This document shows, piece by piece, positions 9,242 to 17,757 of a DNA stretch of 37,616 nucleotides. The DNA lies in NCBI GenBank assembly GCA_019116485.1, contig DXBO01000009.1:1-37616 (forward strand), read 5' to 3'. The DNA comes from Candidatus Gemmiger excrementavium. GTDB lineage: Bacteria; Bacillota; Clostridia; Oscillospirales; Ruminococcaceae. The notes beneath the pieces are model-generated. The model made no database searches. It worked only from the letters and a program-made list of their open reading frames with translations, and had not been told where the DNA came from. The translations under genes were made by a program, and so were the position numbers. Position 1 is the first letter of the stretch; each line of letters starts with the position of its first letter.

Positions 9242-10555
9242 ATGCAGCCAAAACCAAACCGGAAACCGCCCTTTGCGCTGCGGGCCCTGGCGGCTTTCGG
9301 CGTTACCCTTTGTCTGTTGTTCCTGCTGCTGTTGGGGGCTTACGCGCTGCCCGGCGGCCCGGTACGGGCGCAGCTGGTGTCTTCTGCCGCCGCTGTGCAG
9401 GAGGAAGGGCTGTACCCCGCCTTTTTCGGGTGTAAGTTGTTCCAGATGGACAACTATACCGATACCCTGATGCTGTTCGAGGCCGCCACCGCCGACGAGA
9501 CAGACCCGCTGACGGCCATGATGACCAACACGGCCTACAGCGTGGACAATTTTGAGACCCTGGCCGACGATCTGCAGACCTACCTGGCGGCCCGGGAAAC
9601 CGGTGCCGATCCGGGGTTGGAGCCTTTCTCCTACGCACGGTACTGGCACGGGTATCTGATCTGGCTGCGGCCACTGCTTTGCCTTATGGACTACCCCGGT
9701 GTGCGGCTGGTGCAGTACGCTGTGCTGGCGGCGCTGTTTGCTGCCGTGCTGGTACTGCTGCGCCGCCGCTGCGGCCTGTGGGCCGCCGTGTGGTTTGCCG
9801 TCAGTCAGCTGCTGGTCACGGTGTTCTGGGCGCCCCACCAGGTCCAGTATTTTACCTGTTTTGCTGTGGCCTACGGCGGCTGTGCCTGGGTGTTGGCCCG
9901 GCCCCGCCGCAGCGACAGTTTCTGCCTGGCCCTTGTGGTGCTGGGCGTGGTGACCGCTTTCTGCGATCTGCTGGTCACACCGGTGCTGACTCTGGGGCTG
10001 CCGTTGACCTGCTGGCTGCTGGAACCCCAGCAACGCTTGCGGGCCGGGGGGCGCCAGTGTGCCCTGGTTCTGGGCGGCTGCTTGTGCTGGGGTACGGGGT
10101 ATGGCCTGTGTTGGGCTGCCAAGTGGGTGCTGGCCGCCCTGGTCACGGGCAACAACGTCATTGCCGACGCTTTGCATCAGATCGGCGTGCGCACGGCAGC
10201 CGATACCTGGCACGGTATGGAATTAACATGGAGTAATATATTCCAGTTTGTATATTCCACGCTGCAGAGCCGGGGGCTGTTCTGGCCGCTGGTGGCGGCG
10301 GCGCTGCTGGCAGTGGCGGCTTTCGCCCTCACGGTACGCAGCCGGGCTGCGCTGGTCCGGGCCGCGCCGCTGGCATTTGCGGCGGTGTTGCCGCTGGTGT
10401 GGTTCGCTGTGCTGCGCACCCACAGCATCCAGCACGGCTGGTTTACCTGGCGCGCCCTGGGGGTAACACTGTTTGCCGGGGCCGCTTTTCTCTACTACGC
10501 CTGCAGCCCGCGGGACGCGGTGCGGCGGCTGCATCAAAAAAAGGAACGTTTATGA
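9242..10555 (+). CDS. Multi-pass membrane protein, possibly glycosyltransferase-C-like; uncharacterised
   Basis: About 10 hydrophobic segments with a long extracytoplasmic loop after TM1 (QMDNYTDTLMLFEAATADETDPL...YARYWHGYLIWLRPLL). Start chosen at ATG 9242. Confidence 0.7.
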   Translation: MQPKPNRKPPFALRALAAFGVTLCLLFLLLLGAYALPGGPVRAQLVSSAAAVQEEGLYPAFFGCKLFQMDNYTDTLMLFEAATADETDPLTAMMTNTAYSVDNFETLADDLQTYLAARETGADPGLEPFSYARYWHGYLIWLRPLLCLMDYPGVRLVQYAVLAALFAAVLVLLRRRCGLWAAVWFAVSQLLVTVFWAPHQVQYFTCFAVAYGGCAWVLARPRRSDSFCLALVVLGVVTAFCDLLVTPVLTLGLPLTCWLLEPQQRLRAGGRQCALVLGGCLCWGTGYGLCWAAKWVLAALVTGNNVIADALHQIGVRTAADTWHGMELTWSNIFQFVYSTLQSRGLFWPLVAAALLAVAAFALTVRSRAALVRAAPLAFAAVLPLVWFAVLRTHSIQHGWFTWRALGVTLFAGAAFLYYACSPRDAVRRLHQKKERL

Positions 10556-12918
10556 ACACAACGGAAGAACAGAAAAAGAAAGGTATTTTTACTGTCCTGG
10601 GGGACCGGTTTGGCAAATTGCCCCGGTGGGGCAAGGTGCTTTCGGTACTGGGGGTGCTGGTGGTGGTTCTGGCGGTGGCGGGCTTTGCCTATGTCAACGG
10701 CAAACTGGACCTGCTGCGCTACAGCGACGGTACCATCGACGGCATAGGCACCATCGATGCCGATGAGGACCAGGACCTGGATGGCACCGGCCTGGTACAT
10801 AACAACGGCGAGATGGAAATGCCGGAAGGCAGCCCTTTCTCGGATGAGGACGTGCTGAACATCCTGCTCATCGGCACCGATGAGCGCACCGAGGCTGTCA
10901 ACGATGCCGACGCTTTCACCCACCTGAATCAGCTGGACGGTACCGAGGATACCACCGAATTCAGTGAGGACGCCCGTGCCGACACGTTGATCCTGGTGTC
11001 GCTGAATATCCGGGATCACACCATCCGGCTGGTCTCCATCGAGCGCGGCACCGGCGTGCCCATCCTGCTGGACGGCTACGAGGGTGAGTACGACTGGATC
11101 ACCCACACCTTCCGTTATGGCGGAGCCAAGCTGGCCATGGACACGGTGGAGGACTGTTTCAACGTGCAGGTGGACCACTACGTCCGGGTCAATTTCAACT
11201 CTTTTGTGCAGATCGTGGATGCTGTGGGCGGTGTGGATATCGAGATCACTGAGCTGGAGGCCAAGGCCCTGAACTGGGAGGTGCCCTCCAACTCCATGCT
11301 CATCGTCAACAAGGTGGAACCCGGCCTCAATCACTTTGACGGTTACACGGCGCTGCAGTACGCCCGTCTGCGCAAGATCGACAATGACTGGAAACGCATC
11401 GAGCGCCAGCGCACCGTCATCAAAGCGGTTCTGGACCAAGTCAAGAACGCCAGTGTGGTGGAACTGGACAACCTGCTCAACACGGTGCTGCCCCTGGTGC
11501 AGACCAACTTTACCAAATCTGAGATCACGGCTCTGCTGGTACAGCTGCCCGGGTTCCTGGGGGCGGAGGTGGAGCAGATGTCCATGCCGCTGCAGGGCAC
11601 CTACGGTGTGCGCACCGGCATGGATAACCGCCTGATGTACGACCCCGACTGGGCCGTGAACATCAAAGCGCTGCAGGATTTCCTGTATAACGGCAAAACC
11701 GCCGAGGAAGTCATTGCCGCCACGCCGGAAACCGCGGCAGCCGCCACGGCGGAGACCGCCGAACCGGCAGTGGATGCCTGGGACCGGGAGATCGACCCTA
11801 CAGATCAGTATTTCATGCAGAACCTCCACAGCGTGGACCTGGAATACCCCCTCAGCGTCAGCGACTTCGGCAGCAGCGACTACCAGTTGTTTATGGTGGG
11901 GCAGGGCGGCAGCCGGGATGCTGATGTGCAGCAGGCCATGGTGCAGTACCTGGCCGCCCAGGGGGTGCGTACGGTAGCGCTGCCCTGCGGGGCGGCGGCG
12001 GGCATCCTGCTGGATGATTACCTGCAGACCGGCCATACCGCCAGTCTGGAGCAGTATCTGGACACCCTGCCTGCCGACGGGCGGGCTGATCAGCGGGATG
12101 TGTGGCAAAGCCTCTATGCCGTCTACCCCGGCGCACTGCACGTGGTCGGTCTGGGGGCCGATGATACCCAGGCCGTGACGGCCCATGCCATGTCGGTATT
12201 GCTGCGCAGCTGTTATACTTATCCTGAAGAAGAAATCATTGCAGCGGTGGAGGGGATGAACTCCGGCAATGTGCGCAACGCGGTGTATTGGTTCCGTGCC
12301 GCCATGCAGCAGTATCCCCGCCAGATGCAGCGGTATCTGGGCGACGGCTACACCGTGGCGCTGCGGCTCTATCAGGGGCTGCAGGGCAGCGTGAACACCG
12401 GCGCGGGGGAGGACCTGGCCGCCTATGACCTGCGCCGCGCGGTGGAAGAAAACCCCGATACCCGTATGATCGTCTTTGCCGATACCGATGCTGTGCTGCG
12501 GACCGGCGATTCCCTGGCAGACGCTATGGAGCAGCTGCTGCGGGAGAACGCCGAACCGGCGCAGGAGACCGGGGAACCGCAGATGGCTGAATCGGCCGCC
12601 GCCGAGACGGAACGCCCGCTGGTCTGTTCCATTGCAGTAGCTTACGGCGAATGGGGCTACGACGGCACCTACACGCCGGAAGAAGGGGATACCCGCTGGA
12701 ACGCCGACACGATGGCAGCCCGGCTGGGTGAGTATGCCACCCCCGGCAAGGACCTGCTGCTGGCCCTGGACGGTGAGGACAGCCCGCTGACGGAAGGAAA
12801 AGCCCTGCTGCAGGGCAGCGACACCGCCCCCGCTGGAACGGTGCAGAAGCTGTTGGTGCTCAGCACCGACAACAAGGTCCAGCACTCCACGCCGGAGAGC
12901 GGCATGGAAGCCGAGTGA
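10552..12918 (+). CDS. LCP (LytR-CpsA-Psr) family protein with ~330-aa C-terminal extension
   Basis: VLNILLIGTDERTE, RADTLILVSLNIRDHTIRLVSIERGTGVPI, FNVQVDHYVRVNFNSFVQIVDAVGGVDIEITELEAKALN, GYTALQYARLRKIDNDWKRIERQRTVI. Start overlaps the stop of the previous gene. Confidence 0.9.
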   Translation: MNTTEEQKKKGIFTVLGDRFGKLPRWGKVLSVLGVLVVVLAVAGFAYVNGKLDLLRYSDGTIDGIGTIDADEDQDLDGTGLVHNNGEMEMPEGSPFSDEDVLNILLIGTDERTEAVNDADAFTHLNQLDGTEDTTEFSEDARADTLILVSLNIRDHTIRLVSIERGTGVPILLDGYEGEYDWITHTFRYGGAKLAMDTVEDCFNVQVDHYVRVNFNSFVQIVDAVGGVDIEITELEAKALNWEVPSNSMLIVNKVEPGLNHFDGYTALQYARLRKIDNDWKRIERQRTVIKAVLDQVKNASVVELDNLLNTVLPLVQTNFTKSEITALLVQLPGFLGAEVEQMSMPLQGTYGVRTGMDNRLMYDPDWAVNIKALQDFLYNGKTAEEVIAATPETAAAATAETAEPAVDAWDREIDPTDQYFMQNLHSVDLEYPLSVSDFGSSDYQLFMVGQGGSRDADVQQAMVQYLAAQGVRTVALPCGAAAGILLDDYLQTGHTASLEQYLDTLPADGRADQRDVWQSLYAVYPGALHVVGLGADDTQAVTAHAMSVLLRSCYTYPEEEIIAAVEGMNSGNVRNAVYWFRAAMQQYPRQMQRYLGDGYTVALRLYQGLQGSVNTGAGEDLAAYDLRRAVEENPDTRMIVFADTDAVLRTGDSLADAMEQLLRENAEPAQETGEPQMAESAAAETERPLVCSIAVAYGEWGYDGTYTPEEGDTRWNADTMAARLGEYATPGKDLLLALDGEDSPLTEGKALLQGSDTAPAGTVQKLLVLSTDNKVQHSTPESGMEAE

Positions 12919-12938
12919 AACTTTTTTGCCCCGGGGCG

Positions 12939-12967
12939 TTGACAAACGCCCCGGGGTGTGGTATAAA
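12939..12967 (+). promoter_or_regulatory. Sigma-70-type promoter of the T-box/trpXYZ unit
   Basis: TTGACA (12939-12944), 17-nt spacer, TATAAA (12962-12967). The -35 sits at the centre of a 12-bp-arm inverted repeat (12929-12956). Confidence 0.85.
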
Positions 12968-12972
12968 AGCTG

Positions 12973-13255
12973 TAAACCAATGAAGCGAAGGTAAAACTGC
13001 AAGCGCAGCCACAGAGAGCCCCCGATGCTGGAAACGGGGCGCAGAGCGGTGCAGCACAATGGTTCGCTGAGGGCACGGGGAAAGGGCAAGGCCCAAGTAT
13101 CCGCTGACGGGCAGCTCCCGTTACAGGGCAGGGGAATGTTGGTTCCCTACAGAGTGGCCGCGCTGCAGAAATACAACGCGCGGCAAGCAAGGTGGCACCA
13201 CAGATCGAAGTATCTGCCCTTGCACAGAAGAGCATTCTGTGCAGGGGCAGTTTTT
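12973..13255 (+). promoter_or_regulatory. T-box leader, tryptophan-specific
   Basis: Stem I base AGCGA (12984-12988) pairs with TCGCT (13064-13068). AGAGAG bulge at 13013-13018. TGG specifier at 13060-13062. T-box core AGCAAGGTGGCACCAC at 13186-13201, with UGGC complementary to a G-discriminator NCCA end. Terminator CTGCCCTTGCACAGAA...TTCTGTGCAGGGGCAG-TTTTT ends at 13255. Confidence 0.93.
13214..13255 (+). terminator. T-box-controlled intrinsic terminator
   Basis: CTGCCC-TTGCACAGAA / GAGCA / TTCTGTGCA-GGGGCAG followed by TTTTT. Confidence 0.9.
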
Positions 13256-13286
13256 GTTACCCGCGCACACAAGGGGGAGGGCAACC

Positions 13287-13328
13287 ATGAAATACATCCT
13301 GCTGAAAGAGCGATGGCGGCGCTCATGA
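13287..13328 (+). CDS. Candidate 13-aa leader peptide MKYILLKERWRRS
   Basis: ATG at 13287 preceded by a strong SD (AAGGGGGAGGG). 13 codons plus TGA, containing one Trp codon. Lies between the T-box terminator and trpX. Confidence 0.35.
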   Translation: MKYILLKERWRRS

Positions 13329-13382
13329 GATCGCAAGACCGGCCATGACTCACTATATCAGTACAAAAAGGAGCGTTTACCC

Positions 13383-14408
13383 ATGAAAAAGTTTGTTGCC
13401 ATTCTGTCCGCTGCCGCCATGCTGTCCACCCTTGCTGCCTGCGGCGCTACCGCTGATATCACCGGCACCTCCGCAGCCGCCTCTTCTGCTGCCACGGCAG
13501 AAGCCACCGGCGCCGGAAGCTACCGCATCGCCATCGTCCAGCAGCTGGACCATGCCAGCCTGGACGAGATTCGCACCGCCATTGAGGCGGAGTTGGACGC
13601 CAAGGCCGCCGAGAAAGGCATCACCATTGAGTACAAGGACTTCAACGGCCAGAACGACGCCACCACCCTGAACCAGATCGGTACGCAGATCATGGCGGAC
13701 GGCTACGATGCTGTGATTCCCATCGCCACCCTGGCGGCCCAGGTCATGACCACTGTCAGCGAGGACAGCAAGACCCCGGTGATCTACGCGGCCATCTCGG
13801 ACCCTGAGAGCGTGGGCCTGACCGGTATCGACTACGTTACCGGCACCTCCGACGCGCTGAACACCGCCTCCATCCTGGATATGATGCTGGCGGTGCAGCC
13901 GGATGTCAAGACGGTGGGGCTGCTCTACTCCAACTCGGAAGCCAACTCCACCACCCCCATCGCCGAAGCCAAGGAGTACCTGGAGTCCAAGGGCATCGCC
14001 TACCTTGAAAAGACCGGCAACACCAACGATGAGATCATGACCGCTGCCGCCAGCATGGTGGGCCAGGTGGACGCTGTCTTTACCCCCACCGACAACGTGG
14101 TCATGAACGCCGCTGCCGCTGTCTCTGAGACACTGACCGACGCCGGCATTCCCTTCTACACTGGGGCAGACAGCTTTGTGCAGGCCGGTGCGTTTACTAC
14201 CAATGGGGTGGATTATACCGAGCTGGGCACCTACACCGCCGACATGGCCCTGGAAGTGCTGGAGACCGGTGTGGTGCCGGAATACCATGTGATGGACGGC
14301 GGCATCATCACCGTCAACACCGAGACCGCCCAGGCCCTGGGGCTGGATGTGAGCACCCTGAAGGACCTGGCCGCCAAAGTGGTGGAGGTCACCACCGCCG
14401 CTGAATAA
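13383..14408 (+). CDS. trpX: Tryptophan ABC transporter substrate-binding lipoprotein (TrpX-like)
   Basis: Lipobox LSTLAACGA; YRIAIVQQLDHASLDEIRTAIEAEL, NQIGTQIMADGYDAVIPIATLAAQ, PVIYAAISDPESVGL. Assignment to Trp supported by the upstream Trp-specifier T-box. Confidence 0.88.
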   Translation: MKKFVAILSAAAMLSTLAACGATADITGTSAAASSAATAEATGAGSYRIAIVQQLDHASLDEIRTAIEAELDAKAAEKGITIEYKDFNGQNDATTLNQIGTQIMADGYDAVIPIATLAAQVMTTVSEDSKTPVIYAAISDPESVGLTGIDYVTGTSDALNTASILDMMLAVQPDVKTVGLLYSNSEANSTTPIAEAKEYLESKGIAYLEKTGNTNDEIMTAAASMVGQVDAVFTPTDNVVMNAAAAVSETLTDAGIPFYTGADSFVQAGAFTTNGVDYTELGTYTADMALEVLETGVVPEYHVMDGGIITVNTETAQALGLDVSTLKDLAAKVVEVTTAAE

Positions 14409-14491
14409 CTTACGCAGCTGCAAAGGGGAAAAGGGCCGCGGGTCCTTTTCTCTTTTGTGTGCCCATTCCAACAAAAGGAGCGTTTTGTCCC

Positions 14492-15409
14492 ATGTTTACC
14501 GCTGCCACTGTGCTCAGCGCACTGGAACTTGGCTTTATCTACGCCCTGGTGGCTATGGCGCTGTTTCTGAGTTTCCGGGTACTCAATATCGCCGATATGA
14601 CAACCGACGGCGCCTTTACCCTGGGCTGTGCGGTGTCCGCCACCGCCGCCGTGGCGGGCCACCCTTTCCTGGGTCTGCCTTTGGCCATGCTGGCGGGGGC
14701 GGCTGCCGGGTTCATCACGGCCTTTTTGCAGACCCGGTTGGCGGTGCCTTCCATCCTGGCGGGCATCATCACCAACACCGGGCTGTACACCATCAACCTG
14801 GCGGTCATGGGCTTTTCCTCCAATGTGCCCATGCTCAAGACCGAAACGGTCTTTACTGCCGCCCAGGCCCTGCTGGGGGAGGGGGCGCCCTATAAACTCC
14901 TGGTAGCCGTGCTGGTCACGGTTGTGGTCTGCGTGCTGCTGATCCTGTTCCTGGGTACCCGGCTGGGTCTGTCCATCCGGGCCACCGGCAACAATCCAGA
15001 CATGGTGCGTGCTTCCTCCATCAATACCACTTTCACTATCACGGTGGGTCTGTGCATTGCCAACGCCATGACGGCGCTGTCCGGTGCGGTGCTGGCCCAG
15101 TACCAGAAATCCGCCGATATCAACCTGGGCACCGGCATGGTGGTCATCGGGCTGGCGTCGCTTATCATCGGCGAAACGCTGTTCGGCCGGGGCGGTTTGT
15201 GGACCAAGGCCGTGGCCGCCGTGGCGGGCAGTGTCATCTACCGTTTCATCATCGCCCTGGCATTGCGGGCCAACGTCCCCGCCGAAAGCCTTAAACTGAT
15301 CTCTGCCGTCATCGTGGCTTTGGCGATTGCGGCTCCTGCCCTGCGGGACCGGGCGGCTTTCCGCCGGCGCCGCGCCCATGCCGAGAAAGAAGGTGCCCGT
15401 CATGCTTGA
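14492..15409 (+). CDS. trpY: ABC transporter permease (TrpY-like)
   Basis: LELGFIYALVAMALFLSFRVLNIADMTTDGAFTLGCAVSA; LSIRATGNNPDMVRASSINT; GLASLIIGETLFG. Confidence 0.88.
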   Translation: MFTAATVLSALELGFIYALVAMALFLSFRVLNIADMTTDGAFTLGCAVSATAAVAGHPFLGLPLAMLAGAAAGFITAFLQTRLAVPSILAGIITNTGLYTINLAVMGFSSNVPMLKTETVFTAAQALLGEGAPYKLLVAVLVTVVVCVLLILFLGTRLGLSIRATGNNPDMVRASSINTTFTITVGLCIANAMTALSGAVLAQYQKSADINLGTGMVVIGLASLIIGETLFGRGGLWTKAVAAVAGSVIYRFIIALALRANVPAESLKLISAVIVALAIAAPALRDRAAFRRRRAHAEKEGARHA

Positions 15410-16208
15410 TCTGAAAAACCTGAGCAAGACTTTCAACCCTGGCACCGTCAACGAAAAGGTGGCCCTGCAGGGGGTCAGCCTGCATCTGGAGGAAGGGGAC
15501 TTTGCCACCATTGTGGGGTCCAACGGCGCGGGCAAATCCACCCTGTTCAACGCCATTGCGGGTGGTTTTATCCCCGATACCGGCACCATCACCCTGGACG
15601 GGAAGGACATCACCTTCCAGCCGGATTACCGCCGCTCCAAGGTCATTGGCCGCATGTTCCAGGACCCCCTCAAAGGCACCGCGCCCCATATGACCATCGA
15701 GGAAAACCTGGCGCTGGCGTTCCTGCGGGCCTCCCGGCAGACCTCGCCGTTTTCCCGCATCACCAAGGCAGACCGGGCCCTTTTTGCCGAAAAGTTGTCC
15801 GCCCTGGGCCTGGGGCTGGAGGAACGCATGAAACAGCCGGTGGGGCTTTTGTCCGGCGGCCAGCGCCAGGCCCTGACGCTGCTGATGGCGACGCTGGTTA
15901 CCCCCAAGCTGCTGCTGCTGGACGAACACACAGCGGCTCTGGACCCTGCCACTGCCGACAAGGTGCTGGAACTGACCAAGCAGATCGTGGCGGAACACCA
16001 TATCACCTGCCTGATGATCACCCACAACATGCACGATGCCCTGACCCTGGGCAACCGCACCCTGATGATGGACGGTGGCCGCATCGTGCTGGACATTGGT
16101 GGGGCAGAGCGCGCCCACATGACGGTGCCGGAATTGCTGGAACGGTTTGCGGCCAATGCGGGCCATGCCCTGGACAATGACCGTATCCTGTTGAGCAAGG
16201 GCAAGTAA
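15402..16208 (+). CDS. trpZ: ABC transporter ATP-binding protein (TrpZ-like)
   Basis: Walker A VGSNGAGKST, signature LSGGQRQAL, Walker B LLLLDEHTAALDPAT. Overlaps trpY by 8 nt. Confidence 0.92.
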   Translation: MLDLKNLSKTFNPGTVNEKVALQGVSLHLEEGDFATIVGSNGAGKSTLFNAIAGGFIPDTGTITLDGKDITFQPDYRRSKVIGRMFQDPLKGTAPHMTIEENLALAFLRASRQTSPFSRITKADRALFAEKLSALGLGLEERMKQPVGLLSGGQRQALTLLMATLVTPKLLLLDEHTAALDPATADKVLELTKQIVAEHHITCLMITHNMHDALTLGNRTLMMDGGRIVLDIGGAERAHMTVPELLERFAANAGHALDNDRILLSKGK

Positions 16209-16214
16209 GAAATG

Positions 16215-16256
16215 CAAAAAGGACCATCCCTCTGCATGGGGGATGGTCCTTTTTTG
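16215..16256. terminator. Bidirectional terminator between convergent trpZ and apbE
   Basis: AAAAAGGACCATCCC-TCTGCATG-GGGGATGGTCCTTTTTT. Confidence 0.9.
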
Positions 16257-16257
16257 G

Positions 16258-17298
16258 TTATTGTACAGGCTGTCCCGGCCAGCCGTCGGTGGCAGAGGTG
16301 CTGCCGTCTGGGTACATCCACAGCGCCTCGTAGCCTTCGGGCAGCAGGGCGCGTCCCTCGGCCTCCGGCAGACAGAACAGGGCGGTGGAAAGGGCGTCTC
16401 CGTCGCCGCCGCCCTGGCGGGGTGTCAGCACGGCCACGCTGCTGCAATACCGGGCCGGATACCCGGTGGTCAGGTCGATCAGGTGAGAGTAGCGCATACC
16501 CTCGTACTCAAAATACCGCTGGTAGTCGCCGCTGACGATCAGGCTGCACCCGTCGGGCAGCTCCAGCGCCTGAATGTAGGTCGGGTCGCTGCCCCAGGGG
16601 TTCTCCACTCCGACGGTCCAGGGTCCGTCGGGTTTTTCTCCAATGGCCCGCAGGTTGCCCCCGATATTCAAAAGGGCGCTGTCCAGTCCCCGCTTTTCGG
16701 CAGCTTCGGCGGCCATTTCCACGGCGTACCCCTTGGCCACGGCTCCCACGTCCAGCGTCATTTCGGGGTCGGCAAAATGCAGCGTCCCGCCGTCAGTGTC
16801 CAGCAAAAGATCCTCCGGGGCAATATGGGTCAGAGCCTGCCGGATCAAGGCAGCCGCCGGCGGGGCAGGGGAGGCGCTCTCCCGGGCGTCGTGCCAAAGA
16901 GAGAGCAGGGCCCCGGCGGCAATGTTCACCGCACCGCCGGTCTCCTGCCGGGCCCCGGTGATGTACCACTGGAAAAAGGCCAGCAGGTCATCCCCCAGCG
17001 CCACCGGGCTCGCGGAAGCCTGTGCGTTCACGTCATACAGGTTCACCATGCCGTCGTAAGGGTGGTAGATATCGAACAGCTGGTGGTAGTACAGCAGGTC
17101 GGCGTGCAGGGCATCCATCTGCCTGTCCCATTCTTCCTGGCTGGTGGCATAGCCCTTTACTACCGCTACGGTGTCGAACAAGTCAAACCAGGTGGAGGTG
17201 TACAGCGTCCGGCGGTGGCGCTGGGCTACCAGCAGCACCAGGGTCAGCGCCATGGCCGCCACCAGGGCCAGCCCCAGGCGGCGCAGTTTGGGCATCAT
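16258..17298 (-). CDS. apbE: FAD:protein FMN transferase (ApbE)
   Basis: FDTVAVVKGYA, DVGAVAKGYAVEMAAEAAEKRGLDSALLNIGGNLRAIGEKPDG, YSHLIDLTTGYPA. Confidence 0.92.
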   Translation of the reverse strand: MMPKLRRLGLALVAAMALTLVLLVAQRHRRTLYTSTWFDLFDTVAVVKGYATSQEEWDRQMDALHADLLYYHQLFDIYHPYDGMVNLYDVNAQASASPVALGDDLLAFFQWYITGARQETGGAVNIAAGALLSLWHDARESASPAPPAAALIRQALTHIAPEDLLLDTDGGTLHFADPEMTLDVGAVAKGYAVEMAAEAAEKRGLDSALLNIGGNLRAIGEKPDGPWTVGVENPWGSDPTYIQALELPDGCSLIVSGDYQRYFEYEGMRYSHLIDLTTGYPARYCSSVAVLTPRQGGGDGDALSTALFCLPEAEGRALLPEGYEALWMYPDGSTSATDGWPGQPVQ

Positions 17299-17696
17299 GC
17301 CTTGTCACCCTGCACGGCGTCATGTTCGCTGTTCAGTTCCAGCAGCAGTTGGGCCAATGTCCAGCCTTTGCTGGTGGGGGTCACCATGGCCCGCAGCGGC
17401 AGGGTGACGCCTGCTGCCTGCAGCTGGTCCAGAAATGCCCCCAATTCCCCGGTCTGGTGGCTCAACCCGCTGAGGATCAGCGCCGGACGATCCGGCACGG
17501 CGATCAGCGGTGCGGCGGCAGGCGTGGGCTTACCCGCGCACAAATCGCCTACCGTGGCGCCCAGGTCTCCGTTGCCCACCGGGCGCAGTGTCAGGTGGGC
17601 GTCGCCGGCGGCGCGGCGCAGGGCGGCCAGGCCGGATTCGTCGTGGTAGTTCCAGACCAGGGCGCAGCGTGGTTCGCGTACAATGTGTGCTTTCAT
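17295..17696 (-). CDS. DUF3783 domain-containing protein
   Basis: PALILSGLSHQTGELGAFLDQLQAAGVTLPLRAMVTPTSKGWTLAQLLLELNSEH. Overlaps the apbE start by 4 nt. Confidence 0.75.
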   Translation of the reverse strand: MKAHIVREPRCALVWNYHDESGLAALRRAAGDAHLTLRPVGNGDLGATVGDLCAGKPTPAAAPLIAVPDRPALILSGLSHQTGELGAFLDQLQAAGVTLPLRAMVTPTSKGWTLAQLLLELNSEHDAVQGDKA

Positions 17697-17757
17697 GGCG
17701 TATACCTCGTTACAAAAAGGCGCGCCGTCGGGTGGGCGGCGCGCTGAAAAATTGAGA

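Noticed and set aside
10534-13089. 851-aa minus-strand ORF opposite the LCP gene and T-box
   Set aside because: Antisense artefact; it overlaps a recognised LCP CDS and an RNA regulatory element.
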